DNA of 64,000 bases from CAZEAP01 sp964510315. Its GTDB lineage: Bacteria > Planctomycetota > Brocadiia > SM23-32. Both the position numbers and the translations under genes were made by a program. The notes under the pieces are model-generated. The model did not search any database. It had not been told where the DNA came from and saw only the letters and a program-made list of their open reading frames with translations. Every line of letters starts with the position of its first letter. Positions within the stretch are counted from its first letter, which is position 1. Where the stretch lies: NCBI GenBank assembly GCA_964510315.1, contig CAZEAP010000015.1:18418-82417 (forward strand). Direction: 5' to 3'. Below are positions 28,445-37,952 of the stretch, piece by piece.

Positions 28445-29968
28445 ATGCGGCAACGAACCGTAGAGTGCACAGCCGGAAGCAAAGAGGCGGCTATCGAAGA
28501 GGCCTCTCGCCAACTGGGGGCCGATCCCGACCAGATCGAGGTGGAATCGCTCAACTCGGGCCGTTTCCGCGCCGAACTCAGAGAGGCCGACGCCGAGCTG
28601 GCAGTCCACATCTCGCAGGACAACATGAAGGCCGTCGTGACCGACTATGCCCCAGCCCGGGGGGATGGACGCCCTCTCTCCGAAGAAATCGTAAGGGATC
28701 AGCTCCGCGAAGCGGGCGTTCAGGTGGAACCGGACGCGGAGGCACTGGCGGAGCTGCTCCGGAAGGCCCAACGGGGTGAGGACGCGGCCGGCACGGTCAT
28801 CGCCCGGGGAACGCCGGCCCGTGACGGCAAGGACGGCGAATTCCACCCCGTGGCGGTCCCGGAGGAATCGGTGGGAGCAGTTCAGGAAGACGGCAGCATC
28901 GATTTCCGGGAAAGGAACATCGCCTGTTCGGTCTCGGAGGGCGAACTGCTGGCCCGCGTGGTGCCGGCAGACGAGGGCACGCCGGGAGAAGACGTCCGCG
29001 GAAACCGCCTGCCGGCGCGCAGCGGCGAACCGATCAAAGTCAGGGCGGGCAACAACGTGGAAGTCTCCGAGGACGGCACGCAGTTTCGCGCGGCAGTCTC
29101 CGGCGTGGTTCTCCTGGAGCGGGGCGTTCTGTCGGTCAGCGAGCGGTTCGAGGTGCGCGGAGACGTAGATTTCTCGACCGGCAACGTGCGGATGGAGCAC
29201 GGTTCGCTGACCGTCAGGGGTTCGGTCCGCGGCGGCTTTACCGTGATCTGCGGCGGAGAGCTGACGGTTCACGGCCGAATCGAGGACGCCACGGTGGAGG
29301 CCGGTGGGGACGTGACGGTTCGCGGCGGTATCGTCATGCAGGAGGACGGTCGCGTCCAGGCCGGAGGAGACGTGTCGGCCCGGTTTGCCGAGAACGCCGT
29401 CATCGAGGCCGGAGGCGACGTGCGCATCGACAACGACCTCACCAACTGCAGGGTCCGCGCCGGCGGCTCGATCATCGCCACGAAAGGGAAAGGCCGAATC
29501 CAGGGGGGAAGCGCGAAGGCCGTCGACCGTGTGGAGGCCAATCAGCTCGGTTCCTCCCAGCATGTAACCACCCGGGTGGTCGTCGGAAAACAGCCGGAAG
29601 GCCATGACAAACTTCTCGCCGAAAAGGAAGAACTCACGGAAATCCTCCAGAAGATCGAGACGCGGCTGGGGCCGGGGGAAGATTCGGAGATCCTCCAGCG
29701 CGTGCCCGAACATCGCCGGGAAAACGTTGAAGAGGTCCTGGAAGCCCGGCAGAGGGCGCGGGACCGACTCAGCGAGGTAACCCAGGCTCTTGCGCGCCAC
29801 CGGCAGATGATTCAGCGCGCTGCCGCGGGTTGCGTCAGCGTGCGCCGGAAGGCCTTCCCCGGCACGGTGATCCGCATGGCCGGCACCCTTCTCCAGATCG
29901 ATGAACCGGTCTCGTCCTCCACCTTCACCTTCGACCCCGAAGCCGGCAGTATCCGCGTGGATAGCTGA
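28445..29968 (+). CDS. FapA-family (DUF342) protein with N-terminal Jag-N domain
   Basis: 507 aa. Residues 1-50 look like a Jag-N domain (VECTAGSKEAAIEEASRQLG). The FapA region follows, beginning near AVVTDYAPARGDGRPL. A right-handed beta-helix spans about 190-370, built of repeats such as GSLTVRGSVRGGFTVICGG and GGDVTVRGGIV. A coiled coil (about 380-450, LLAEKEELTEILQKIE) and a small beta domain end the protein. FapA proteins act in polar flagellar or surface assembly and in cell-envelope sensing in different bacteria; no flagellar genes are in the window. It has its own promoter; the next gene begins 100 bases on. Confidence 0.85.
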   Translation: MRQRTVECTAGSKEAAIEEASRQLGADPDQIEVESLNSGRFRAELREADAELAVHISQDNMKAVVTDYAPARGDGRPLSEEIVRDQLREAGVQVEPDAEALAELLRKAQRGEDAAGTVIARGTPARDGKDGEFHPVAVPEESVGAVQEDGSIDFRERNIACSVSEGELLARVVPADEGTPGEDVRGNRLPARSGEPIKVRAGNNVEVSEDGTQFRAAVSGVVLLERGVLSVSERFEVRGDVDFSTGNVRMEHGSLTVRGSVRGGFTVICGGELTVHGRIEDATVEAGGDVTVRGGIVMQEDGRVQAGGDVSARFAENAVIEAGGDVRIDNDLTNCRVRAGGSIIATKGKGRIQGGSAKAVDRVEANQLGSSQHVTTRVVVGKQPEGHDKLLAEKEELTEILQKIETRLGPGEDSEILQRVPEHRRENVEEVLEARQRARDRLSEVTQALARHRQMIQRAAAGCVSVRRKAFPGTVIRMAGTLLQIDEPVSSSTFTFDPEAGSIRVDS

Positions 29969-30069
29969 ACGGGTCCTCCGGCGGTCGGGGCATTCCGCTC
30001 GAATCGGCGGCCCAGTGCTGCTATACTCCCTGCCCCCGAGCCACCGGCTTCCGAAGTTACGGTGCAGCC

Positions 30070-32430
30070 ATGAAACGAAGCCAGTCTCCCCCGGTGTGTT
30101 GGATCCTGCTGCTGTGCTCCGTGCCGGCGGTCATGTTTTGCGTAAGCTGGGTTCCCAAGCCGGTGCAGCACTATCTGTGGGAGAATGCGCGGCCGCTCTA
30201 CACCTTCTTCCGGTGGATCGCGACGCTCTTTCCGTCCTGGCCACAGTTCTTCGCGCTTCAGACGCTGGCGGCCGCACTGGCCGTGGCCGCCGTGCTGCGG
30301 TGGCGATTCTCCGAGGGGCCGCCCTGGAAGCTCGGCCCCCACGAGTTCGGCTTCCTCGCCCTGCTGCTTGCCTACTTCCTGTGGATCTGGGCGAGCACTC
30401 TGTGGTCGGCCTGGCCCTACGGGACGCGTGCCCGGGCTGTGCGGGAGCTGCCCTTTCTGTTCCTCTGCGGGGCCGCCGCCCTGCTGTGCCGGACGCGGAA
30501 GCGCTGGCTGACCTTCGCCACGGTGTTCGCGGTGGCCGTGGGCCTACAGGCCTTTCTGCAGAGCATAATCATCGTCGGGACGTACATCTCGCTGGACCGG
30601 CCCTTTGCGCTGAGGTTCCTGCGCGGCGCCTTCTACCACAACCCCGTCTTCTACTCCAACAGGAACTTCGCCTGCGCCCCGGTGATCACCGGCGGCCTGC
30701 TGATAACGGGGCTATTGATACGAAGCTTCACCGGGGACAGTGAACGATCTACCCGCCGGAAGGTCCTCGTGGGAGTGGCCGGCGGCGTGGCCCTGCTTGC
30801 CCTGGCGTTTGTCTTCATCTGCGCCGGGGCGCTGGCGGGCTACGTGGCACTGGCCGTCGCCGCGGTCGCCTATGGCTTCTGCATTCTGAAGGTCAAAAGG
30901 CGTGGACGGGTGATCATGGCCGTGGTCTTTTTGGCCCTGGCCGCTACGGGCCTTCTCCTCAGCGAGGCGAAGATTCGGCGGCGTATTGCCGACTGGGCGC
31001 TGAGTGAAGGATCGACCGCCCACCTGCGGGTGATCTATTGGGCGGGGTCGGCCCGGATGTACAGCGAGAGGCCTGTGTTGGGGTGGGGTGCGGGGACATT
31101 TCCGGCCGTCTACCCCACTTTCGAGCTGCCCATGGCTTCGGGCATGCGCTTCACCAGGGACGTGCGCAGCACCCACCCTCATAACGAGTTCGTCCGGGTC
31201 GGCACGGAGCTGGGCGTGGTCGGGCTGGCGCTTTACCTGGCCATCCTGGCCTTTTCGTTCGTGGTCTCCTTCCCGGCGGTCGCCCGAGCCGGATGGCGGT
31301 TTCGTCTGATAGGCTATGGGCTGTGGGCCGGCTGCCTGGCCTTTCTGGTGCAGAGCTTGTTCGGGAAGGCGCCCATGAACTGGAGCTTTGCGGCGCAGTT
31401 CTGGATACTCCTCGGCGTGCTGGCATCCGCCCCCCGTTGGGGCACGGCGGAGGAAGGGGAGAAGGAATGGCCGGAACACTGGAGGGCGAAGTTCCGGACG
31501 TGGCTCCGCAGGGGCCGTGCCGTCCCGGGAATCCTCATGGCGGCGCTCGCCGGCGCCGTCCTGCTGAACCGGTCACTCGGGACATCGGCCGGTGCCGCCG
31601 CGCCGCCACCCCCCCTGTTGGCCGTCGGCTGCATCGTTGCGGGCGCCGCGGGGCTCTACCTTGCGGCCCGGCCGGCGAAGTGGCGATCGGCGGGGCCCGC
31701 CCTTGCGGTGCTGCTGGTCCTGGCGGGATGGTGGCTGTGGGGCGTGGGCGCCTACCGGAGCATGCGCACCCTGAGGAAGGCCGAGGGTCGCCGGAGCATG
31801 CTGCGGCCCTACGTGGCAAGGCCGGAGCTTTTCCGCGAATTCCGGCAACTGGTCGACAGGGCGCGGGGGCGCTGTCTGTGGCCGGTGCAGATACTTTACT
31901 ACGACTACGTGATCGGCTGGCGGCTGACGGACCTTGGCCGGTTGGAAGAAGCACGCGAGTACCTGCTCGAACGCGTCTTCTGGTGGTCGCCGGACATGCT
32001 GCAGGTTCGCCTGCTTTTGGCCCGCTGCACGGCGGGCACCGGGAATCCGGGGGCGGCAGTGGAACTTATCCTGGAACACATCCGCCGCAAGCCATACGAC
32101 CTGGACGGCTACCGGCTGCTGGGGCACTACCAGCCCTCGCGCGCGGCCACACTTCTTCGCCAACATCTACGGAAGGCCCCGGGCGCTCCGGAGCAGGAGT
32201 CGGTGGATGAACTCATCGTGCTCTACGCGCTGGCGGGACGGGAGAGTGCCGCCCGAGGGCTGATCCGGCGGGTAGCGGCGAACCGCAAAGTGTCGGCAGC
32301 CGAACTCATCCGCAGCCTGGCGGCAGAGCTGCGGGAAGCCAGAGAGGTCCGCAGGCTTGGGGCGTTGAGGAAGCTTTTCCCGGAGGTGTTGGGCGACACC
32401 GGCACGCTCGGGCAGAGCGAAGGGGGTTGA
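30070..32430 (+). CDS. O-antigen ligase/polymerase (Wzy_C) with TPR-like tail
   Basis: 786 aa. The first about 450 residues carry roughly 10-12 membrane helices. A large periplasmic loop holds the family motif STHPHNEFVRVGTELGVVG near residue 367, shared by WaaL ligases, Wzy polymerases and protein O-glycosylases. Two more membrane helices lie at about 485-560. The C-terminal 200 residues are soluble and TPR-like (LTDLGRLEEAREYLLERVFW, LLLARCTAGTGNPGAAVEL), as often found in ligases that recognise lipid-linked sugars. The likely role is transfer of O-antigen to lipid A-core, or glycan polymerisation. It converges with ilvN. Confidence 0.85.
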   Translation: MKRSQSPPVCWILLLCSVPAVMFCVSWVPKPVQHYLWENARPLYTFFRWIATLFPSWPQFFALQTLAAALAVAAVLRWRFSEGPPWKLGPHEFGFLALLLAYFLWIWASTLWSAWPYGTRARAVRELPFLFLCGAAALLCRTRKRWLTFATVFAVAVGLQAFLQSIIIVGTYISLDRPFALRFLRGAFYHNPVFYSNRNFACAPVITGGLLITGLLIRSFTGDSERSTRRKVLVGVAGGVALLALAFVFICAGALAGYVALAVAAVAYGFCILKVKRRGRVIMAVVFLALAATGLLLSEAKIRRRIADWALSEGSTAHLRVIYWAGSARMYSERPVLGWGAGTFPAVYPTFELPMASGMRFTRDVRSTHPHNEFVRVGTELGVVGLALYLAILAFSFVVSFPAVARAGWRFRLIGYGLWAGCLAFLVQSLFGKAPMNWSFAAQFWILLGVLASAPRWGTAEEGEKEWPEHWRAKFRTWLRRGRAVPGILMAALAGAVLLNRSLGTSAGAAAPPPPLLAVGCIVAGAAGLYLAARPAKWRSAGPALAVLLVLAGWWLWGVGAYRSMRTLRKAEGRRSMLRPYVARPELFREFRQLVDRARGRCLWPVQILYYDYVIGWRLTDLGRLEEAREYLLERVFWWSPDMLQVRLLLARCTAGTGNPGAAVELILEHIRRKPYDLDGYRLLGHYQPSRAATLLRQHLRKAPGAPEQESVDELIVLYALAGRESAARGLIRRVAANRKVSAAELIRSLAAELREAREVRRLGALRKLFPEVLGDTGTLGQSEGG

Positions 32431-32432
32431 GT

Positions 32433-32921
32433 TCAGCGGCCGGCAGCGGCTCTGGCCAGGGCGATGCGCCCCGTGCGGGCCATCTCCCGGATGCCGTAGG
32501 GGCGAACCAGGTCGAGGAAGGCCTCGATCTTCTCCTCTGTTCCCGCCAGTTCGACCATCACCTCGTTGTGGCCCACGTCGACGATACGGGCGCGGAATAT
32601 CTCCACCAGCTCCAGGACTTCGCTTCGGCGGCTCACCGGGGCGTTGACGCGGACGAGAGCGAGGTCCCTTTCGACGTGGCGCAGATCGCTGAAGTCCTGG
32701 ACCTTCACAACGTCAACCAGTTTCTCCAGTTGCTTCCGGACCTGCTCGAGGATCGATTCGTCGCCGGCCACCACGATGGTCATGCGGCTGAACTCGGGCC
32801 GCTCGGTCTCCCCAACGGCGAGGCTGTCGATGTTGAACCCGCGGGCGCTGAAGAGCCCCGAAACCCGGGCCAGGACTCCGGGCCGGTTGGCCACCAGTGT
32901 CGAGATGATGTGTTTCTGCAT
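32433..32921 (-). CDS. ilvN: Acetolactate synthase small (regulatory) subunit
   Basis: 162 aa (E. coli IlvH 163). It activates the catalytic subunit and gives valine feedback inhibition. The ACT domain is at residues 3-78 (ISTLVANRPGVLARVSGLFSARGFNIDSLAVG), followed by the ALS-SS C-terminal domain (RSEVLELVEIFRARIVDV). GAGGAGA stands before the ATG. It lies 35 bases downstream of ilvB. Confidence 0.97.
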   Translation of the reverse strand: MQKHIISTLVANRPGVLARVSGLFSARGFNIDSLAVGETERPEFSRMTIVVAGDESILEQVRKQLEKLVDVVKVQDFSDLRHVERDLALVRVNAPVSRRSEVLELVEIFRARIVDVGHNEVMVELAGTEEKIEAFLDLVRPYGIREMARTGRIALARAAAGR

Positions 32922-32956
32922 GCGTTCTCCTCGGCGCCAGACCAGTTGGCTTCCGC

Positions 32957-34639
32957 TCAGGCCATGCCGCTGATCATGCGGTCGATGGCCTGGCCCGCGG
33001 GAACCATGGGGAAAACATTCTCCTCCGGGTCGGTGCGGAAGTCCATCAGCACCGGCCCGTCCTCTATCTCCATCGCCCTCCGAAGGGCGGGCTCTATCTC
33101 GTCCATCCTCTCCACCAGGATACCCTCGGCCCCGTAGGCCTCCGCCACTCCGACGAAGTCCGGGTTGCCTTCGGCCAGATGGGTGTGGGAGTAGCGCCTG
33201 TCGAAGAAAAGCTCCTGCCACTGACGCACCATGCCGAGGTAACCGTTGTTCAGCAACGCGATCTTTACGGGAAGACCGTTTACCACGGCCGTGGACAGCT
33301 CCTGTATGTTCATCTGCAGGGAGCCGTCGCCGGCCACCACGAAGACCGCCTGGTCGGGCCGGCCGAACTGGGCTCCTATGCCCGCCGGCAGGCCGAAGCC
33401 CATCGTGCCCAGGCCGCCGGAGCTGAGGTAGGTGCGCGGCCTGGTGTACTGGTAGTACTGTGCCGCCCACATCTGGCACTGGCCCACGTCGGTGGCGATG
33501 ATGGCGTCCCCGTTGGTTATCTCGTAGATGCCCTCGACCACAGCCTGGGGCTTGACCACCTGGTCGGAGCGTTCGTACGTAAGTGGGAACTCCTCCTTCC
33601 AACCGGCGACCCGGCTTCGCCACGGCTCCCGCTTCTGTTTCTTCACCAGGGGCAGCAGTTCGTCGAGGACCTCCGCGGCGTCCCCGACCACGGGGATGTC
33701 GGCGGGCACGTTCTTGCCGATCGAAGAGGGGTCCATGTCGACGTGGATGATCCGGGCCTCGGGGGCGAACTCGTCGACCTTGCCGGTGATGCGGTCGTCA
33801 AACCGGGCTCCCACCGCGATGAGCAGGTCGGAGTGGGTGACGGCGTAATTCGCATACACCGTCCCGTGCATGCCGAGCATACCCAGGGACAGCTCGTCGG
33901 TCTCCGGGAAAGCTCCCAGGCCCATCAGGGTGGTGGTTACCGGCAGGTCGGCCTTCCGGGCCAGCTTCCTGACCTGCTCGCTGGCCCCGCTGATGATGAC
34001 TCCACCGCCGGTGTAGAGCACGGGCCGCTCGGCCTCGTCGATGGCGCGGGCCGCCTTCTTTATCTGCTGGCTGTGTCCGGCGCCGCCGCGGGGCTTGTAG
34101 CCGGGAAGCTGCATCTCGGTCTCGACTTCTCCGTCCACCTCCGCGGTGGTCACGTCGGCCGGCAGGTCGATCAGGACCGGCCCCGGTCGGCCGGTGGAGG
34201 CGATGTGGAAAGCCTCCCGAACGACCCGTCCCACCTCTCGGACGTCCTTGATGAGGTAGTTGTGCTTGGTGGCGGGCCGGGAGATGCCGGTCACGTCGGC
34301 CTCCTGAAAGGCGTCGTTGCCGATCAGATGCGTCTTGACCTGGCCGGTGATGGCCACCAGGGGCACGCTGTCCATGTAGGCGGTGGCGATGGCGGTGATC
34401 AGGTTGGTGGCGCCGGGGCCGCTGGTTGCCACGCAGACGCCCACTTTGCCGGTGGCCCTGGCGTAGCCGTCGGCCATGTGGCCGGCGCCCTGCTCGTGAC
34501 GGGCAAGTATGGTTTTGAGCGGGGCGTCGTAGAGTTCGTCGTAGAGCGTAATCACTGCCCCGCCGGGCAGGCCGAACAGGTGCTCGACGCCCTCCTCCAG
34601 CAAAGCGTCAATCAGTATTTGTGCTCCATTCTTGCCCAT
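32957..34639 (-). CDS. ilvB: Acetolactate synthase large (catalytic) subunit
   Basis: 560 aa, standard length. This ThDP- and FAD-dependent enzyme makes acetolactate or acetohydroxybutyrate, the first common step of branched-chain amino acid synthesis. ARHEQGAGHMADGYARATG contains the catalytic Glu that activates ThDP. SGPGATNLITAIATAYMDSVPLV is also conserved. GDGSLQMNIQELSTAVVNGL with NNGYLG forms the ThDP/Mg motif. It forms a pair with ilvN and follows spoVG by 95 bases on the same strand. Confidence 0.97.
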   Translation of the reverse strand: MGKNGAQILIDALLEEGVEHLFGLPGGAVITLYDELYDAPLKTILARHEQGAGHMADGYARATGKVGVCVATSGPGATNLITAIATAYMDSVPLVAITGQVKTHLIGNDAFQEADVTGISRPATKHNYLIKDVREVGRVVREAFHIASTGRPGPVLIDLPADVTTAEVDGEVETEMQLPGYKPRGGAGHSQQIKKAARAIDEAERPVLYTGGGVIISGASEQVRKLARKADLPVTTTLMGLGAFPETDELSLGMLGMHGTVYANYAVTHSDLLIAVGARFDDRITGKVDEFAPEARIIHVDMDPSSIGKNVPADIPVVGDAAEVLDELLPLVKKQKREPWRSRVAGWKEEFPLTYERSDQVVKPQAVVEGIYEITNGDAIIATDVGQCQMWAAQYYQYTRPRTYLSSGGLGTMGFGLPAGIGAQFGRPDQAVFVVAGDGSLQMNIQELSTAVVNGLPVKIALLNNGYLGMVRQWQELFFDRRYSHTHLAEGNPDFVGVAEAYGAEGILVERMDEIEPALRRAMEIEDGPVLMDFRTDPEENVFPMVPAGQAIDRMISGMA

Positions 34640-34734
34640 GGACTACCCGCAGCCAAATAAAAAAGTAAACTTTCCCCTGCGCCGGCTGAAGCCGCCACGA
34701 AAACGGCGGGGAGGCCACGCCGCTCCGGGCCGTC

Positions 34735-35577
34735 TCAAAGGATGCCGGCCCCGAAATCGTCGAGATCGCCTTCCTCTTCCTCGGCCTCTTCTTCCTCGGG
34801 CTCTTCTTCCTCGGGCTCCTCCGGTTCCTCCTCTTCCTCCTCCGGCACTTCGGGGCCGCCCGGAGTCTCTTCCAGGAAAGGCGGGACCTCGGGCTTCTGT
34901 CCCATCTCCTCGGAGGCAACCGGTTCCGGACCGGGCTGGATCTCCGCTTCGGTAACGGTCTCTTCGGCAGCGGGCTCCGGTTCCGACCCGGGCTGTATCT
35001 CCGCTTCGGTAACGGTCTCGTCGGCAGCGGGCTCCGGCGCCGGCTCCGGGGGCTCTTCCGCTTCGGTGGGGGCCGGCTCGGGGGCGCTGGTCTCGGGGGG
35101 GGCCTCCGCCTCTTCCTCTTCCTCCTCTTCTTCCTCCTCGTATTCTTCCAGCGCCTCGTCGAGGGTCTCGTGCTGGTACTCCCGCTGTGCGGAGAGCCCC
35201 TCTTCCACCCTCTCGATCTCCGATTCGTAAGCGGCCAGGACGGTCTTCTGGATCATCTCGCGACAGGCCGTGTTAATCGGATGAGCAACGTCCACGTGGA
35301 ACTTGTCGCGCGCGTTGGGTCCCTCGGTCGCCCGGGTCTCGTCCAGCTTGTGTCCGCAGTTGTTGCAGTATCTGGCCCGCAGTTCGTTCTTTGATCCGCA
35401 CTCCGGGCAACTGTCGGTCAGCTTACGGCTGGGCATTGCCACAAAGAAGCCCTTGCGGCCCTCAATGACCCGGAGGTCGTGGACCACGAAATCGTCCTCT
35501 ATCGTGATGCTGCAGAATGCGCGCAGTCTGTCCGACCTGTCGCGCATCAACTTCACTCGTACTTCGGTGATATTCAA
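34735..35577 (-). CDS. spoVG: SpoVG-domain protein with inserted zinc ribbon and acidic tail
   Basis: 280 aa against about 85-100 for ordinary SpoVG. Residues 1-53 match SpoVG closely (NITEVRVKLM, ITIEDDFVVHDLRVIEG, GFFVAMPSRKL). A zinc ribbon (C57-x2-C60-x10-C71-x2-C74) is then inserted, and the SpoVG fold resumes at DVAHPINTACREMIQ (about 100-114). From 140 on the protein is a low-complexity Glu/Pro tail with repeated ETVTEAEIQPG units. SpoVG is a site-specific DNA/RNA-binding regulator in other bacteria. The start is TTG at 35577: a very strong site, GGGGAGGTGA, stands before it, and homology begins there. It starts 5 bases after ispE. Confidence 0.9.
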   Translation of the reverse strand: MNITEVRVKLMRDRSDRLRAFCSITIEDDFVVHDLRVIEGRKGFFVAMPSRKLTDSCPECGSKNELRARYCNNCGHKLDETRATEGPNARDKFHVDVAHPINTACREMIQKTVLAAYESEIERVEEGLSAQREYQHETLDEALEEYEEEEEEEEEEAEAPPETSAPEPAPTEAEEPPEPAPEPAADETVTEAEIQPGSEPEPAAEETVTEAEIQPGPEPVASEEMGQKPEVPPFLEETPGGPEVPEEEEEEPEEPEEEEPEEEEAEEEEGDLDDFGAGIL

Positions 35578-35582
35578 AGACG

Positions 35583-36512
35583 TCACCTCCCCAGAGTAAG
35601 CCGTGATACCCGGCCCTCCCATGCATCCAGACTGTGAACGACGCTGCAGGACACACCGAGCCGGGCCTGTAACTTGCGAGCCGCCCGGCGGGCCGCCTTC
35701 TTTCCTTCAGTGACGGCAAAGAAGCTGGAGCCGCTGCCGGAGAGCAAAACCTGCTTGACCTCCCCGAGGGCCCTCGCTTCCTCAAGCTCCGTCCAAAGCG
35801 CGCCCAGCCTCTGATAGGCGCTCAAGGCCGGCTCCTGCAGATCGTTGCAGACAGCGCTTGAGAGAAGCTGCACGTCGCCGGTCCGGACCGCTACTATTAC
35901 ATTGTTACTTGCATCGCCGCAACTTGTCAAGCTTCCCCCCGCCCGCCGATAGACCTCCGCCGTGCTGACGCGATAGCCGGGCATGATCAGCACATGGTGA
36001 ATTCGCTCTGCGCACCCTACCGGCTTGACCCTCTCGCCCCTGCCCTCGCAAAGTGCGGTGCCGCCCCTGAGGAAGAAGGGAGCGTCGGAGCCTTGCCGCG
36101 CCGCCAGAGCGCTCAACTCCTCCAGTTCAATATCGAGTCCCCAGAGCCTCCTGAGCGCCAGGAACGTGACCGCGCAATCGGAGCTGCCGCCGCCCAGCCC
36201 TCCGCCGACGGGAATGCGTTTTCGCAGCACGATGTCCACACCCCTTTCCACACCGACATGCTGCTGGAGGGAAAGCGCGGCACGGACGACCAGGTTCTCA
36301 CCTTCCGCCGCCAGTTCGGGGTCTCGACAGTGGAGCCGGACCTGCCCGTCCGAGCGGGCGGCAAAGCCCAGATCGTCCCACAGGCTGACCGCCTGCATCA
36401 CCGTGCGGATCTCGTGGTAGCCGTCGGGGCGGGTGCCGAGCACTTCCAGGGAAAGGTTCACCTTGGCGGGCGCGCGGACGGCCAGCTCGACGTTGGGCGG
36501 GGGCTCAGTCAC
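35583..36512 (-). CDS. ispE: 4-diphosphocytidyl-2-C-methyl-D-erythritol kinase
   Basis: 309 aa. A GHMP kinase of the non-mevalonate isoprenoid pathway; it phosphorylates CDP-ME at the 2-hydroxyl. APAKVNLSLEVLGTRPDGYHEI holds the substrate Lys/His region. IPVGGGLGGGSSDCAV is the ATP-binding GHMP motif, and VLLSGSGSSFFAV is the third motif. The GTG start overlaps the end of rsmD by 8 bases. The ispE-spoVG order is seen in other phyla as well. Confidence 0.96.
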   Translation of the reverse strand: MTEPPPNVELAVRAPAKVNLSLEVLGTRPDGYHEIRTVMQAVSLWDDLGFAARSDGQVRLHCRDPELAAEGENLVVRAALSLQQHVGVERGVDIVLRKRIPVGGGLGGGSSDCAVTFLALRRLWGLDIELEELSALAARQGSDAPFFLRGGTALCEGRGERVKPVGCAERIHHVLIMPGYRVSTAEVYRRAGGSLTSCGDASNNVIVAVRTGDVQLLSSAVCNDLQEPALSAYQRLGALWTELEEARALGEVKQVLLSGSGSSFFAVTEGKKAARRAARKLQARLGVSCSVVHSLDAWEGRVSRLTLGR

Positions 36513-37092
36513 CGGGCGGGCTGCTCCACTCGAAGAAAGTCAACTGGCTTTGGCCGTAAATCCGGTGGTCGGTCTCCTCCAGCCGGTCAGCCGGCCATAT
36601 GGCGCAGGGGATCGGACGGTGGTGCAGGACCAGGACTGCATTCCTGCCGACCCATTCCCCCTCCAGCTCCTCCAGCATCCCCAGCAGTTCCGCCCGACGG
36701 TTCGGGTCGTCCACCACCGCATAGGGCGGGTCCACAAAGACCAGATCGGCCGGCGCGAAGGACTCCGGCGGCCGGAGCCGGGGCAGGTCCATCACGTCTT
36801 CCTGCAGGACCACCGCACCCCCTTGCAGGCCGCATTTTTCGGCGTTCTCACGGATCAGCTCACAGAACCGCGGGTCTTCCTCCACGAACAGGCAGACGGC
36901 GGCTCCCCGGCTGAGAGCCTCCAATCCCAGGGAACCGGTGCCGCTGAAAAGGTCCAGCACGCGGGCCTCCGGCACCAGGCGGCGCAGGATGTTGAACAGC
37001 GACTCCTTCACCCGGTCGAGCATGGGTCGGAGTTCGGGCGCCGGAAGGGACCGCAGCCGGGTGCCGCCCGCGCTGCCGCCGATAATCCTCAA
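36505..37092 (-). CDS. rsmD: 16S rRNA (guanine966-N2)-methyltransferase
   Basis: 195 aa. It methylates G966 of 16S rRNA. IIGGSAGGTRLRSLP and LRPMLDRVKESLFNIL open the family; VLDLFSGTGSLGLEALSRGA is the SAM-binding motif; DLVFVDPPYAV is the catalytic D-P-P-Y. The start is TTG at 37092, overlapping the lpxI stop as TTGA, with GGAGCGGGG upstream. Confidence 0.95.
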   Translation of the reverse strand: MRIIGGSAGGTRLRSLPAPELRPMLDRVKESLFNILRRLVPEARVLDLFSGTGSLGLEALSRGAAVCLFVEEDPRFCELIRENAEKCGLQGGAVVLQEDVMDLPRLRPPESFAPADLVFVDPPYAVVDDPNRRAELLGMLEELEGEWVGRNAVLVLHHRPIPCAIWPADRLEETDHRIYGQSQLTFFEWSSPPGD

Positions 37093-37952
37093 GAGCCCCG
37101 CTCCCCGATCTGCTCCCCGGAGACGGCAACGATGCACAGGCCGGCCGCGCTCCCCTTCTTCTCCAGACGGTCCCGCTCCAGAATCAGCGTCTTGCCGGCC
37201 TCGACGGCCATCACGTCCACCCCGGACTCCTCCAGGACGGCCGCCGTTCCGGGCCCGACGCAGGGCATGTCGAAGCGGACGTCGTGGCCCTCCCTTGCCA
37301 CCTTGACGGCCACCGCGCCCCCCCGGGCCAGCTTGCCGCCGCGCCGAAGCACCCCGTCGGTGCCCTCGATGCCCTCGACGGCGACGACTGTGCGCTCCTT
37401 GACCACGATGCACTGGCCGATCTGGAGGGCGGCCACCTTCTTGGCCACCGGCCAGCCGAACCGAATGTCAGACCACTGCTCTTCCGTCGGCTCCCTGCCG
37501 GTGAGGCATCCGGGGCGGGCGACCAGTTCGGGGCAGTAATCGGAAACGCTTCGAACCGGGATGCCGTTCTCCTCGAACTTGTCGGCCACCGCCTCGAGGA
37601 TGGTATGATCCTCGCGGCTGTTCAATTGTTTGTACCACAGCTTAACGGAGTGCCAGTCCGGCAGCAGGGCGGCCTTGTTGCCGAACATGCGACCTTTGTC
37701 AATGCTGCCCACCATGAGGACGGCCTCAACGTCCGCCCGCCGGAAGACCTTCAGCCAGTGACCCAGCCTGGCCAGACCCGTCCAGTGCACGGTATCGGCG
37801 GCCTCCTTAAGCTCCTCGTCCGCCTCCCCCTTTATGCCCACGGCCACGGTCCGGCGTCCCTGTCGGCGCAGCGCATCGGCCACCAGAAGGGGCAGGTCCC
37901 CGGCCCCGCAGAGCAGGCCCACCGGGGCGGATGTAGAAGGTTGCTCCGTCAT
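37089..37952 (-). CDS. lpxI: UDP-2,3-diacylglucosamine pyrophosphatase, LpxI type
   Basis: 287 aa. It hydrolyses UDP-2,3-diacylglucosamine to lipid X in lipid A synthesis, in bacteria that lack LpxH. Family motifs: GLLCGAGDLPLLVADALRRQG at the N-terminus; VLMVGSIDKGRMFGN; and the C-terminal GIEGTDGVLRRGG and FDMPCVGPGTAAVL, which include the catalytic acidic residues. The ATG overlaps the proA stop (ATGA). Confidence 0.94.
   Translation of the reverse strand: MTEQPSTSAPVGLLCGAGDLPLLVADALRRQGRRTVAVGIKGEADEELKEAADTVHWTGLARLGHWLKVFRRADVEAVLMVGSIDKGRMFGNKAALLPDWHSVKLWYKQLNSREDHTILEAVADKFEENGIPVRSVSDYCPELVARPGCLTGREPTEEQWSDIRFGWPVAKKVAALQIGQCIVVKERTVVAVEGIEGTDGVLRRGGKLARGGAVAVKVAREGHDVRFDMPCVGPGTAAVLEESGVDVMAVEAGKTLILERDRLEKKGSAAGLCIVAVSGEQIGERGS

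Noticed and set aside
33179..34660. 493-codon frame opposite ilvB
   Set aside because: Antisense shadow of ilvB; very high Gly/Val/His content, no ribosome site.
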